Source: Chryseobacterium sp. (GTDB lineage Bacteria; Bacteroidota; Bacteroidia; Flavobacteriales; Weeksellaceae). Taken from it: a DNA stretch of 22,108 bases. This document shows, one piece after another, positions 15,147 to 22,108 of this stretch (its first letter is position 1; every line of letters begins with the position of its first letter). The position numbers were made by a program, and so were the translations under genes. The stretch lies in contig QFQW01000061.1 in NCBI GenBank assembly GCA_003248755.1, positions 1 through 22,108 of the forward strand, read 5' to 3'. The notes under the pieces are model-generated. The model was not told where the DNA came from, made no database searches, and saw nothing but the letters and a program-made list of their open reading frames with translations.

Positions 15147-15653
15147 TTAAATGTTGATGTATTCTGTACTTCTTTTGACCTCGCAGCGGAGACAGCCTAA
15201 GATGTATTCCATAAAATATTGCTGCGCGTCCAACGCTTTGGTCAACGGATGAAGTTCTATACGGTCACTTCGGATAATGACGCCACGATATGCAATGCAG
15301 TAATAAGCATAGATCTGATGACCAGACTCTGCGACCGGCGTTGCATAACCTGTTGTTGCGATCGACCATTCTGAATCGAATAGTATCCTCACATTCTGAG
15401 CCATAACTTCACAAATATGCCTTGAAACACAATTGGTAGTTTTGGCTTCATCAAAGTCAATTTTCAGATGTTTGACTTTTTCTTCGAGGGTGTAGGCTGT
15501 AATTCCGCCTTTGAAGAATTTTTCTGCACTCCGCATTTGGGAAAAAGCCAGCTGGAGAAATCCTGATGTTACGCTTTCTGCAATAGAGATGGACTCATTT
15601 CTTCCTGTTAGATAATAACTGATCTTGTCCAATAGTATTTTAGGAAATTCCAT
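15147..15653 (-). CDS. CinA C-terminal domain / PncC-like amidohydrolase
   Basis: This is a 168-residue single-domain protein like the C-terminal domain of CinA (PncC), which deamidates nicotinamide mononucleotide in pyridine-nucleotide salvage. Family blocks are SIAESVTSG (23-31, the normal SxAESxTGG region), FKGGITAYTLEEKVKHL (47-63) and WSIATTGYATP (96-106). The second Gly of the TGG motif is shifted to Ser-Gly (TSG), so the active-site loop differs slightly from the canonical form. The N-terminal CinA molybdopterin-like domain is absent, which is common for stand-alone PncC homologues. It lies between a 57-residue gene (16 bases) and two SDR genes (11 bases). Stress-cluster membership suggests NAD-cycle recycling, which is an inference. 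Confidence 0.85.
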   Translation of the reverse strand: MEFPKILLDKISYYLTGRNESISIAESVTSGFLQLAFSQMRSAEKFFKGGITAYTLEEKVKHLKIDFDEAKTTNCVSRHICEVMAQNVRILFDSEWSIATTGYATPVAESGHQIYAYYCIAYRGVIIRSDRIELHPLTKALDAQQYFMEYILGCLRCEVKRSTEYINI

Positions 15654-15669
15654 AGTTTCTTTTTTAATG

Positions 15670-15843
15670 TTATTGGATAAAAGGATCTTCTATTATTTTT
15701 GGCAAAACAACTTTTTTGCCAAAATGCAAAAACTTGTCTTCAGATGGTCTTCGATAGATCTCCTCAAAAATGGATCGTGCATCTTGTGAAGAATTTGACG
15801 AATTGTTTATTGAACTACTGTTGTTTGAATGTCTAGTGTTCAT
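15670..15843 (-). CDS. Small hypothetical protein, 57 residues
   Basis: An ATG at 15843 opens a 57-codon frame. Residues 1-20 are Ser/Asn-rich (MNTRHSNNSSSINNSSNSSQ) and likely disordered. Residues 23-57 contain RSIFEEIYRRPSEDK and an end in FIQ. There is no signal peptide or membrane segment. It is the first gene of the stress-type cluster, 16 bases before the CinA-like gene and divergent from the Crp/Fnr-type regulator at 16163. Start choice: upstream bases are A/T-rich (AAATTTAAAGTT), as for the other genes here. I do not recognise a family. It may be a small stress or adaptor protein, or a translated leader. Confidence 0.55.
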   Translation of the reverse strand: MNTRHSNNSSSINNSSNSSQDARSIFEEIYRRPSEDKFLHFGKKVVLPKIIEDPFIQ

Positions 15844-15945
15844 AACTTTAAATTTTATATTAATATTTAGTGATAAGAATTACTGTCTGTGACTAGTGTA
15901 TGAACAACAATTCCTGTTTTGGCAATTTTGTGTAAGCTTGTATTC

Positions 15946-15953
15946 CAAAAGTA
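15946..15953 (-). promoter_or_regulatory. Possible -7 box of the stress cluster
   Basis: The minus strand reads TACTTTTG, matching TAnnTTTG, about 105 bases upstream of the 57-residue gene. No TTG lies in the expected -33 window, so it may need an activator. Confidence 0.35.
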
Positions 15954-16061
15954 GCTTTATGATATTTGTTATCTTATGACTGTAATCATACGAACGATAA
16001 AAAATATAATCTTTACCTTTAACATTATTTATCAGCAGACTTACTGCCTGATTTTAGGCTT

Positions 16062-16085
16062 GAATTATGATTAATTATATAATTC
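16062..16085. repeat. Palindrome upstream of the Crp/Fnr-type regulator gene
   Basis: GAATTAT (16062-16068) and ATAATTC (16079-16085) form an inverted repeat of 7-bp arms with a 10-base AT-rich spacer, about 78 bases before the regulator start. The dyad is long enough for a Crp-family dimer but is not a known consensus. Confidence 0.35.
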
Positions 16086-16162
16086 ATCCATGAACTTCAA
16101 ACAGAAACAGATTTATTAATTAACCTGTTCTGATTCTAATTGTCGAATTTAAAATTGATCTT

Positions 16163-16759
16163 ATGCTAATTGATGAAAACCTCTTACTATCCTATGATGC
16201 CGAGATTGAAAATTTCAAAACCCGTGACATTATCTTCGACGAAGGTGAAAAACCTAAATATTATTATCAGATCATCTCTGGCAGAATCAAACTAAACCAT
16301 TATAATGAGGAAGGCAAAGAATTAATCCTTGCTATTCTGCACAGAGGACTGAGTGTATGTGAACTGCTTTTATTTATTGATCAAAAATACCCAGTGAATG
16401 CTGTCGTTTTTGAAGAAGCGACTGTTATTAAGCTGCGAAAATCCAAATTTGAAAGATTATTAGACGAGCATCCAAGTGTGTCAAGAAATATCAACAAGTT
16501 CTTATCAGAAAGGCTCTACTACAAATATATCATGCTTGAAAACAACTCTTCTTTATATCCAGAAGTGAGGATAAAAGGTGTCATAAATTATCATAAAAGC
16601 TTCAGTCCAAATCAGGAACAATTTTCTTATGAAGTTCCTTTAACAAGACAACAGTTGGCATCTATGACGGGATTACGAGTTGAGACGGCTATCAGAACAA
16701 TCAAAAAACTTGAGCAAGAAAATATCCTTAAAATAATTAACCGAAAAATATTTTATTAA
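16163..16759 (+). CDS. Crp/Fnr-family transcriptional regulator
   Basis: This is a 198-residue two-domain regulator. Residues about 12-115 form the cyclic nucleotide-binding fold (FDEGEKPKYYYQIISGRIKL, then LAILHRGLSVCELLLF). The canonical phosphate-binding R of CRP is not present in VCELLLFIDQKYPVNAVV, so cAMP is unlikely to be bound. There is no N-terminal Cys cluster for an Fnr iron-sulfur centre either. Residues 161-191 (TRQQLASMTGLRVETAIRTI and on) are the helix-turn-helix. It is divergent from the stress-type cluster and could control it or itself. The 3' end abuts the helicase remnant, whose similarity begins about 15 bases past the stop. The length is normal, so I think the gene is complete. 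The signal sensed is unknown. Confidence 0.88.
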   Translation: MLIDENLLLSYDAEIENFKTRDIIFDEGEKPKYYYQIISGRIKLNHYNEEGKELILAILHRGLSVCELLLFIDQKYPVNAVVFEEATVIKLRKSKFERLLDEHPSVSRNINKFLSERLYYKYIMLENNSSLYPEVRIKGVINYHKSFSPNQEQFSYEVPLTRQQLASMTGLRVETAIRTIKKLEQENILKIINRKIFY

Positions 16760-16769
16760 AGTAAAATGA

Positions 16770-19458
16770 CTTACCTGCTGAACCTTTAAAAAACCCTCGT
16801 ATTTTCTCAAGATAAAAGCAGAATCTGCCAGATACTTATTTTTCTCACCTTCGATTTTCTTTTTCAGCAACTCGATTTCGATATTAGTCCTTGTCTCCGG
16901 ATTCGTAATGATGGAAGTTTTAAGTTCCTGTGTACTAATGTCCGAGATATAGAGAACATCCGCACCTTTTTTCATTGCTTCCAGGTATCTGGCCTGTTTT
17001 GATTGCAATTTCTGCAGCATAAAAACATCAATGCTGTCATTGGTGAGCATAAAATTAACCCTCACATTCTCGTGCTTATTTCCCTGTCGTCAAGCACGGC
17101 CTTCCACCTGTCTCAAAGTCGTAAAGTTGTAGGGTAGGGAAAGTAGATACAGGTCAGTCGTATTTTCCTGTAGATTCATTCCCTCCTGAATCGCCTCACT
17201 GCCGATAATGATCTTGATCTTTCCGGAATTAAAATCATTTTGAATGGCTATCCTCTGTGCTTTACTTGTAGCGCCGGTAATGGCACCTATTTCATCAGGC
17301 TTGTAACCGATGCTTGTCACAAGGTATTCTTTCATCCTGGGAAATTCAGCTACTGCCAATTGTGAATAAATGATCTGTCCGGCGTCCGGAATGTCCTTTT
17401 TATTCTGCCGGATGAGGTTCATTGTATCATTTAGCTTCGGCGAATTTTCAATAAATTCTTCAACGGAGGGAAATTCCCCTTCATAATATGGCGACAAATA
17501 CGGCGAAATAGCAATAAACGTGCATTCAGAATATGGGTAAGAATCGCTTCCTTTTCCGTTTCGCTGAAATTCTCGGTCAATAGATCATATTGCTCGCGAG
17601 TCAGGTCATTCTGCTCGATCTTGTATTCTTTGTTGATCTTGTTGGGACGAAGCAGTTCAGGATTATCCTCTTCGCCTTTGATATCAATGAATTCAGATAA
17701 AAGCTGCTGAAACAAAGAATTGTTCTTGAACCGACGAACATTGGCTTTGAACTTCACATCACCTTTCGCATCGATCTCCATGTCGGTATCCGCTTCCATA
17801 AAGGTTTCGAAGAAGGTATTGACATTGAAATAGCCCGATTCTTCAAACCGTTTATTGGCGATCAGGGACAAGATGGAATAATATTCGAGCGGTTTGTTAG
17901 TGAATGGCGTTGCAGAAAGCAGGGTAACGTTTCTTCCGTCGTATTTCTCCTGAATATATTGTGCTGCCATCCACGTGTTGATACCTAATTTAGAAGTCTG
18001 TTGATTCTGGCTTCTGAAGTCCGAGGAAAATCTTCTGGCCTCAATTCTGGCCTTACCTACAATATGATTGGCATTATGTACTTCATCAAATGTCATATGG
18101 TCGAAACCAAAATCCTCCCAGTCGTAGATTTTACCACGCTTCATTTTACCTTCCACCTCTTTGATTTTCTCCACTTCTTTTTGGAAGTCCCTCTTGCTGA
18201 TCGAGTTCATACTGCGTAGTTCGCTTGTGAAAATATAAGAGAACTTTGAGGCGAGGTCCTGGGTAATATTTTCAGAAAAACCTATGTTGTTGAAGCCCTC
18301 GTATGTCACAATAGTAATTTCTCCGTCTTTGTTGTCAAATTTTGAAAGGTCATAATTTTTACCGAGATTGCCTAATACATTGACCTTAGCACCCGGTATC
18401 GTTTCAAAAATCGTCTCTACCCATTGCTTTAATATGCTGTCGTTAGGAACCACGATCAACGGTCTTTTGGAATTTCCCCGTTCCATCGCTTCGTGCATCG
18501 ATAGTATCCCCGAAAGTGTTCTTCCGAATCCAACCTCGTGTGCCAGTAAGCCGACACCTTTTATCGTCAGCCTTCCGATTCCTGCTTTCTGAACCTCGGT
18601 TAATATTAATTCCTGTCCTTTGAAATTCTTATAGATTTTAGAAAATAAAGGAAACCTGGAATAATCGGGAACGTGAATATTGTTGTAACTTCTGTTAAAG
18701 TCTTTAACAAACCTTTCCCTAAGCTCATCCGATAATTCTTCACGGATAAATTTTTGAAAGAGATCATTTGCCGCAGCTTTTCTTCTGTCCCGGACTAAAG
18801 CATTTCGTCCCTTATCACTTCCCGTTACGGTCTCATTATCCACAAACTGTCGGACCTCCCAGACTGAAGAACCTTGAAAAGCATCACTTGATAGAGTTCC
18901 GACAAAATCTTTGAATTTCTCTGCCAGGCTATAGTCAACAGTGACGACCTCACTTAGTTTTGTATTATAGTTGCACCGCTCTTTTTCCACCTGTCCCAAT
19001 GCGAATCGATGGACAAACTCGTGATTGGGACTGATCGATATTTCATCGATAGATTTTGGTTTCGGCAGAACACGCTGCAGTATTGCTTTTTGTTTTTCAT
19101 ACTGGTCTTCGGTGCCGCCAACGGAATACTTGTCTGCGAAGTCCCTTTCCAACTGCTGTAGCTTTCCATAGATATTACCTTCCGCATAATAAAAGTCGTG
19201 TACCCATTTGCCGTCAATAAGGTTGTTGAATTGGTAGTGTTTGGCTCTATTATTCAGCATTCCGTCATAATCCGTGTCCCGAAAGGCTTCAATTTGTTGC
19301 GAGGTAATATCAGAGCTATTCTGAAGCGAAGTATTGACCACTTCATCTGTTTTGGAAAACAGGTATTTTAAAATGCCTTTTTTAATTTGGGGCTTGGTCT
19401 GAACATTATATTCAGAGTCTTTCCTTTTATTTTGGGCCTGGAGGATCTTCTCGGTCTT
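16770..19458 (-). pseudogene. Remnant of a conjugative-element SNF2-type helicase/N6-methylase protein
   Basis: This is an internal piece (about 890 codons) of the giant helicase/DNA-methylase protein of Bacteroidota conjugative elements. Reading 19458 to 16770: a SLQNSSDITSQQIEAFRDTD stretch, then the ATPase core with LLAHEVGFGRTLSG, the DEVH box in MTFDEVHNANHI and LLSATPFTN, then the C-terminal helicase part ITGATSKAQRI, IIIGSEAIQEGMNLQ and QVEGRA, ending in LQSKQARYLEAMKKGADV. Lesions: the usual Walker A Lys is Arg (GFGR). One base is missing near 17515, where the frame shifts so that the expected IAISPYLSPYYEGE is read out of frame. A TGA at 17090-17092 replaces a Trp codon after EGRA. 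The left end is cut at LRKYEGFLKVQQ (about 16775) and the right end stops at a TGA at 19459. Neither the N-terminal methylase region nor the real C-terminus is present, so it is dead and cut at both ends. Confidence 0.85.
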
Positions 19459-19461
19459 TCA

Positions 19462-20962
19462 AACGAATCTGTGGATCTGAGCCAATGCGGAATCAGGTCG
19501 ATGTCACCGATTCATCTCCAATACATCAGGAACTCTGGCGCAAAGGCCAGTGCCAGCTTTTCCATTATGATAGATGGTGAATTATGGGGCCTTGTTACCT
19601 GCCAGCATTACATGCCACGCCACGTCGATCTTTCGCAAAGGCACCTCTGCGTGTTCTTAACTCAGTATGCGGTCAATAGGCTTACAAAAGGAGATAATAG
19701 CTTTTAAAGAGCGCGTCAGCACTTTAGAAGATAAACTCAAAACTGAATTATTACTTAGCAGAAATGAGTTTACCATTTTAGAAAAATTTGGATCCGAGAT
19801 TATGAGTCTTATGTCTGCCGATGGGGTGATAGTTCGACATGATTAGGGATTAAAACAATATGGTGAGGTACCAACCCCTCAACAGGTCGTAAAGATCGAT
19901 AAAATTATCAATGAAAGTAATTACAATGGCATTTATTGTACGAACCAACTGATAGAAGAGATTAATGTTGATAATCCGGAAACAAATCAATTTTTTCCGG
20001 GTGTAGTAAGGCTTGATGTGATCCCAAAAAGCAACTGGTATATTTACGTTTTCAGAAAAGAACGTGTTGTGGATGAAATCTAGGGCGGAAAGCCTGAGAA
20101 GATACAGGAGATAGATGATGAGAAAGGAGCCAGCTTTTCACCAAGAACATCTTTTGATGCCTGGATTGCGACCACAAAGGGAAAGTCCGAAGACTGGAAG
20201 ACCTTTGAGATTGATTTTCTCAAAGATATCGGACATATCGTCCAGCAGTCCATTGCACAAAGGGGTGGTGAGATTGAAGAACTGAATAAAGAACTTATCC
20301 GCTCTAATAATGCATTGGATACATTCACTTACACACTGATGCACGATCTTAAAAACCCGCTCACCTCCATCCAGCTTTCGGCACAGCTTATGTCAGCCAA
20401 AACTAATCTGTCAGAGGAAATGAGACTGAAGATGGCCGAGAATATTATAGAGGGTTCTAAACTTATCATAGAGATGATGGACAAGACCTACAAAATCTCT
20501 CAGGCCACGCAAGTAGAATTTGAGTTCGAGACGATCCATCCGGAATCTAAAATCACAAGCATTATCGAAAATGCCATCCAGCAATACCAGGTACCGCAGC
20601 TGCAATTTACAGTAGGGGAATGTTTACCAGGGTGGGGTGAGCGGACTCTGATATACCAACTTTTTCTTAATCTCATCGGAAATGCCATAAAATACAGCAG
20701 CAAGGAAGATCATCCGGCAATAGCGGTCAGTAGCACTGATGAAGGAGATGAAATTTGTTATATGATCCGCGATAACGGCATCGGGATGGACCTGTCAGAC
20801 AATCGTGACATTTTCGAGATCTTTAAACGCCTGCCCAATACAGACGGATTTGAAGGTTCCGGTATCGGGCTCTCCATAGCTGATAAGCTTAATGCCAAAT
20901 TATCAGTAAGCAGCGAACTTGGAAAAGGAACGATTTTCAATGTAAAATTTAAAAAATGCTGA
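19462..20962 (+). pseudogene. 5'-truncated, broken phytochrome-type histidine kinase
   Basis: This is the remainder of a bacteriophytochrome. Similarity starts at about 19462 with SNESVDLSQCGIRSMSPIH and continues through LWGLVTCQHYMPRH to about residue AVNR: the end of a phytochrome GAF domain (the usual CHHY reads CQHY). The frame then shifts by one near 19675 and continues as SIGLQKEIIAFKERV, then GVIVRHD, with a TAG at 19844. Next comes a PHY-type stretch IDKIINESNYNGIYCTNQL to FRKERVVDEI. Then a TAG at 20081 stands where related proteins have Trp (WAGKP). After that GASFSPRTSFDAWI is followed by an intact kinase module (20315-20962). The N-terminal PAS and the start of GAF are missing. 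It therefore cannot make a photoreceptor. Its 5' end lies next to the helicase remnant, which is the mark of a deletion or recombination. Confidence 0.8.
20315..20962 (+). CDS. Intact histidine kinase module left from the broken phytochrome
   Basis: This is the longest uninterrupted part of the decayed gene: 215 codons from a TTG at 20315. It holds a HisKA H-box TLMHDLKNPLTSIQLS (H10 the phospho-acceptor), the N-box LFLNLIGNAIKYSS, G1 DNGIGMD and G2 GSGIGLSIADKL, then GTIFNVKF near the end. All the key residues of a kinase are kept, but the sensor is lost, there is no clear ribosome site before the TTG, and no ATG precedes the H-box. It may therefore not be translated alone. The response regulator gene starts 195 bases later and is its likely partner. 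I treat it as a relict that could still be expressed. Confidence 0.45.
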   Translation: MDTFTYTLMHDLKNPLTSIQLSAQLMSAKTNLSEEMRLKMAENIIEGSKLIIEMMDKTYKISQATQVEFEFETIHPESKITSIIENAIQQYQVPQLQFTVGECLPGWGERTLIYQLFLNLIGNAIKYSSKEDHPAIAVSSTDEGDEICYMIRDNGIGMDLSDNRDIFEIFKRLPNTDGFEGSGIGLSIADKLNAKLSVSSELGKGTIFNVKFKKC

Positions 20963-21156
20963 CTTTATCAGTATTAATTTTATGCTGAATCAAAGCCACC
21001 AGCAGATAGATTTTGATCTGTATTGACCTTTATATATCTAATTCTCATAAATACTTGTTCGAAAGATAGTTGTTGCATAGTATTTGTATAGTATGTGCAG
21101 CAGCAAGCCGTTTTTATAAGGCTATATAAATAATGCGTTGCGTCAGGAATTATACT

Positions 21157-21522
21157 ATGGGAACAATATTTATATTAGAAGATGAAGACAGCATCCGCGA
21201 ATTACTGGAGAAGCTTTTCAATATGGAAGGTTACAGTGTGATATCAACTTCAAATATCAGAGAATTCAATAAAATAAACATCAGTCAAAATGCGGATCTT
21301 TATCTGCTTGACATCCGGCTTCCCGAAGGCTCAGGTATCGAGGTTTGCAACGATTTGAAAAACAATACAGAAACGTCCAAAATACCTGTACTTATGATGA
21401 GCGCCCATGCCAAAACACTTGAATTACAGAATTGCTGTCAGCATGATGGATTTATTATTTCTAAACCTTTCGATCTTGATACTATTGTGGCAACTATATC
21501 AGGTTTAATAGGTAAAATGTAA
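21157..21522 (+). CDS. Single-domain response regulator (CheY-like)
   Basis: This 121-residue receiver domain has no output domain. Key residues: acidic pocket E8/D9, phospho-acceptor D52 (YLLDIRLPEG), S82 (LMMSAHA) and K103 (ISKPFD). The ATG at 21157 is preferred over that at 21133, because AGGA lies 8 bases before it and MGTIFILEDED is the normal first strand of a receiver. The gene follows the broken phytochrome kinase by 195 bases and is in the same direction. In many phytochrome operons the second gene is such a receiver, so it probably served this kinase. With no DNA-binding domain it must act by protein contact or as a phosphate relay. A 53-codon ORF begins 15 bases after it. Confidence 0.9.
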   Translation: MGTIFILEDEDSIRELLEKLFNMEGYSVISTSNIREFNKINISQNADLYLLDIRLPEGSGIEVCNDLKNNTETSKIPVLMMSAHAKTLELQNCCQHDGFIISKPFDLDTIVATISGLIGKM

Positions 21523-21536
21523 AAAGTCTTCACACT

Positions 21537-21698
21537 ATGTTCCTATTCGAATTTATTCAGAACAATATTTTACCCGTCAGTAATTTTAAGCAAGCCCTGA
21601 TCTCCCATATTTTCAACGACCAATTTAATGTTCCCAATTTTCAAACTTCCTATATCAGCGATTTGCTGGAAGTTAATCTTCATCTCAAAAGAGAATAA
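21537..21698 (+). CDS. Small hypothetical protein, 53 residues
   Basis: An ATG at 21537, 14 bases after the response regulator stop, opens 53 codons reading MFLFEFIQNNILPVSNF and ending in DLLEVNLHLKRE. The composition is amphipathic (Asn, Phe, Ile, Leu) with no signal peptide and no Cys. I see no AGGAG-like site before the ATG. I do not recognise it. It may be a real small gene cotranscribed with the response regulator, part of a degraded gene, or noise. Confidence 0.35.
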   Translation: MFLFEFIQNNILPVSNFKQALISHIFNDQFNVPNFQTSYISDLLEVNLHLKRE

Positions 21699-21863
21699 TT
21701 CCTGATCAGCCGCTTTAACTGTACGTTATCTGTATAATAGAAGGGAAATTAAACAAGAGTTTTTTTATCAAACAATCTGTAAGCTTGAACTGTTTAATTA
21801 CAAAAATAAATTTGTGCATTAAAGTTATCATTGATATAATAGTACTTATTATTTTGATTTGAA

Positions 21864-21927
21864 TAAGGTTTCTTGCATTAAATGTATCTATTTCCGCTCA
21901 AGCCATTCTTTGAATAAAGAAACCTTA
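21864..21927. repeat. Inverted repeat around the end of the LytTR gene
   Basis: The 11-bp arms TAAGGTTTCTT (21864-21874) and AAGAAACCTTA (21917-21927) are separated by 42 bases. The right arm lies inside the last codons of the LytTR gene and the left arm beyond its stop. It could form a 3' hairpin on the transcript, but no T-run follows, so a terminator role is uncertain. Confidence 0.35.
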
Positions 21928-22108
21928 AGGCGGCTTACAATTGCTTTTTCCTCGGAATTAACTTTAAGTTCTAAGATCACTTTCCTATTAAAATAAGGCT
22001 GAATTGTAATGACGGCATTTCTGTTAATCAACATTTGCCGGTTGATCCTGAAAAAGATTCGGGGATCACTAATACTCTCAATGTACTCCATATTTTTAAA
22101 AACAGGAT
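21888..22108 (-). CDS. LytTR-type response regulator, C-terminal part
   Basis: This is the C-terminal DNA-binding LytTR domain of a LytR/AlgR-type response regulator, cut by the window edge. The reading frame is open to the last base, so the ATG at 22091 is internal. The typical pattern is seen in FFRINRQMLINRNAVITIQP (residue 13 on from that Met), then FNRKVILEL, then VSRLKVSLFKEWLERK. In Bacteroidota these end just as here, with KEWL followed by a short tail. The receiver domain should lie upstream, outside the window. It is convergent with the response regulator at 21157 and the small ORF at 21537. What it controls cannot be seen here. Confidence 0.9.
   Translation of the reverse strand, partial: PVFKNMEYIESISDPRIFFRINRQMLINRNAVITIQPYFNRKVILELKVNSEEKAIVSRLKVSLFKEWLERK

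Larger units (their letters stand above)
15844..16162. promoter_or_regulatory. Divergent promoter region between stress cluster and Crp-like regulator
   Basis: These 319 bases have no ORF on either strand. They hold a minus-strand -7 match (15946-15953), a hairpin ATCAGCAG-ACTTA-CTGCCTGAT (16031-16052, one bulged base, then TTTT) and a palindrome (16062-16085). Confidence 0.55.

Noticed and set aside
16673..16770. The end of the helicase frame running into the Crp/Fnr-like gene on the other strand
   Set aside because: Past LKVQQ the sequence no longer resembles the helicase and is the complement of the regulator gene, so it was left out of the remnant.
19387..19475. The first 25-30 codons of a plus-strand frame before the phytochrome similarity (MGLGLNIIFRVFPFIL)
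   Set aside because: These codons are the complement of the helicase remnant. The phytochrome similarity begins only at about SNESVDLS.
19667..19846. A 59-codon frame starting MRSIGLQKE as a gene of its own
   Set aside because: It is the shifted reading frame of the phytochrome gene after the frameshift, not an independent gene.
19844..20083. Reassignment or suppression of TAG
   Set aside because: A frameshift in the same gene and nearby decay explain the TAG codons more simply, and intact genes in the window use TAG as a normal stop.
21133..21156. The earlier ATG (MRCVRNYT) as start of the response regulator
   Set aside because: The first eight residues are not part of a receiver fold, and AGGA stands at a normal distance before the ATG at 21157.
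1..22108. CRISPR array, tRNA, rRNA or complete insertion sequence
   Set aside because: No spaced direct repeats, no cloverleaf, no rRNA-like stretch and no transposase were found in the window.

Overview
The window looks like chromosome of a flavobacterium, most likely Chryseobacterium or a close relative. The DNA is AT-rich. Shine-Dalgarno sequences are mostly replaced by A-rich leaders, and several -7 boxes of the Bacteroidota TAnnTTTG type can be seen. The proteins are of flavobacterial type (DUF892/YciF-like, LytTR and Crp-like regulators, and a remnant of a large Bacteroidota conjugative-element helicase). Nearly all intact genes from 0.7 to 15.8 kb lie on the minus strand.

Layout. (1) 1-348: C-terminal end of a TolC-type efflux outer-membrane protein, followed by a terminator. 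(2) 715-6335, minus strand: a sugar-catabolic operon of LacI regulator, PfkB-type fructokinase-like kinase, FucP/FHS-type MFS permease, LamB-type porin and ketose 3-epimerase. A perfect palindrome TTAAACGTTTAA precedes the kinase and a related site lies upstream of lacI. (3) 6785-10428, minus strand: gnd-zwf-pgl, the oxidative pentose phosphate pathway in one operon with a 15-bp-stem terminator. (4) 10745-12575: small genes of unknown function (a secreted protein, a cytosolic protein, a 54-residue lipoprotein and a 131-residue protein of phage/element-associated appearance). (5) 12631-15843, minus strand: a stress-type cluster of YciF-like ferritin-like protein with a histone-like tail, a damaged small membrane ORF, two short-chain dehydrogenases, a CinA/PncC-like protein and a 57-residue protein, divergent from a Crp/Fnr-type regulator at 16163. 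(6) 16.77-20.96 kb: a decayed region, visibly richer in G/C, with an internal piece of a conjugative-element helicase abutting a 5'-truncated phytochrome-type histidine kinase. Both carry frameshifts and stop codons. (7) 21.1-22.1 kb: a single-domain response regulator, a 53-residue ORF and the C-terminus of a LytTR response regulator.

How the genes fit together. In the sugar operon a ketose would cross the outer membrane through the LamB-like porin and the inner membrane through the FHS permease. It would be epimerised at C3 (for example D-allulose/psicose to D-fructose) and phosphorylated by the kinase. The resulting fructose 6-phosphate could reach the adjacent oxidative pentose phosphate enzymes after isomerisation. 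The choice of sugar is inference. The stress cluster resembles general-stress gene sets. I see no clear new defence or mobile system. The most unusual items are the predicted allulose-type regulon, the group of unknown genes at 10.7-12.1 kb and the two-gene graveyard at 16.8-21 kb.
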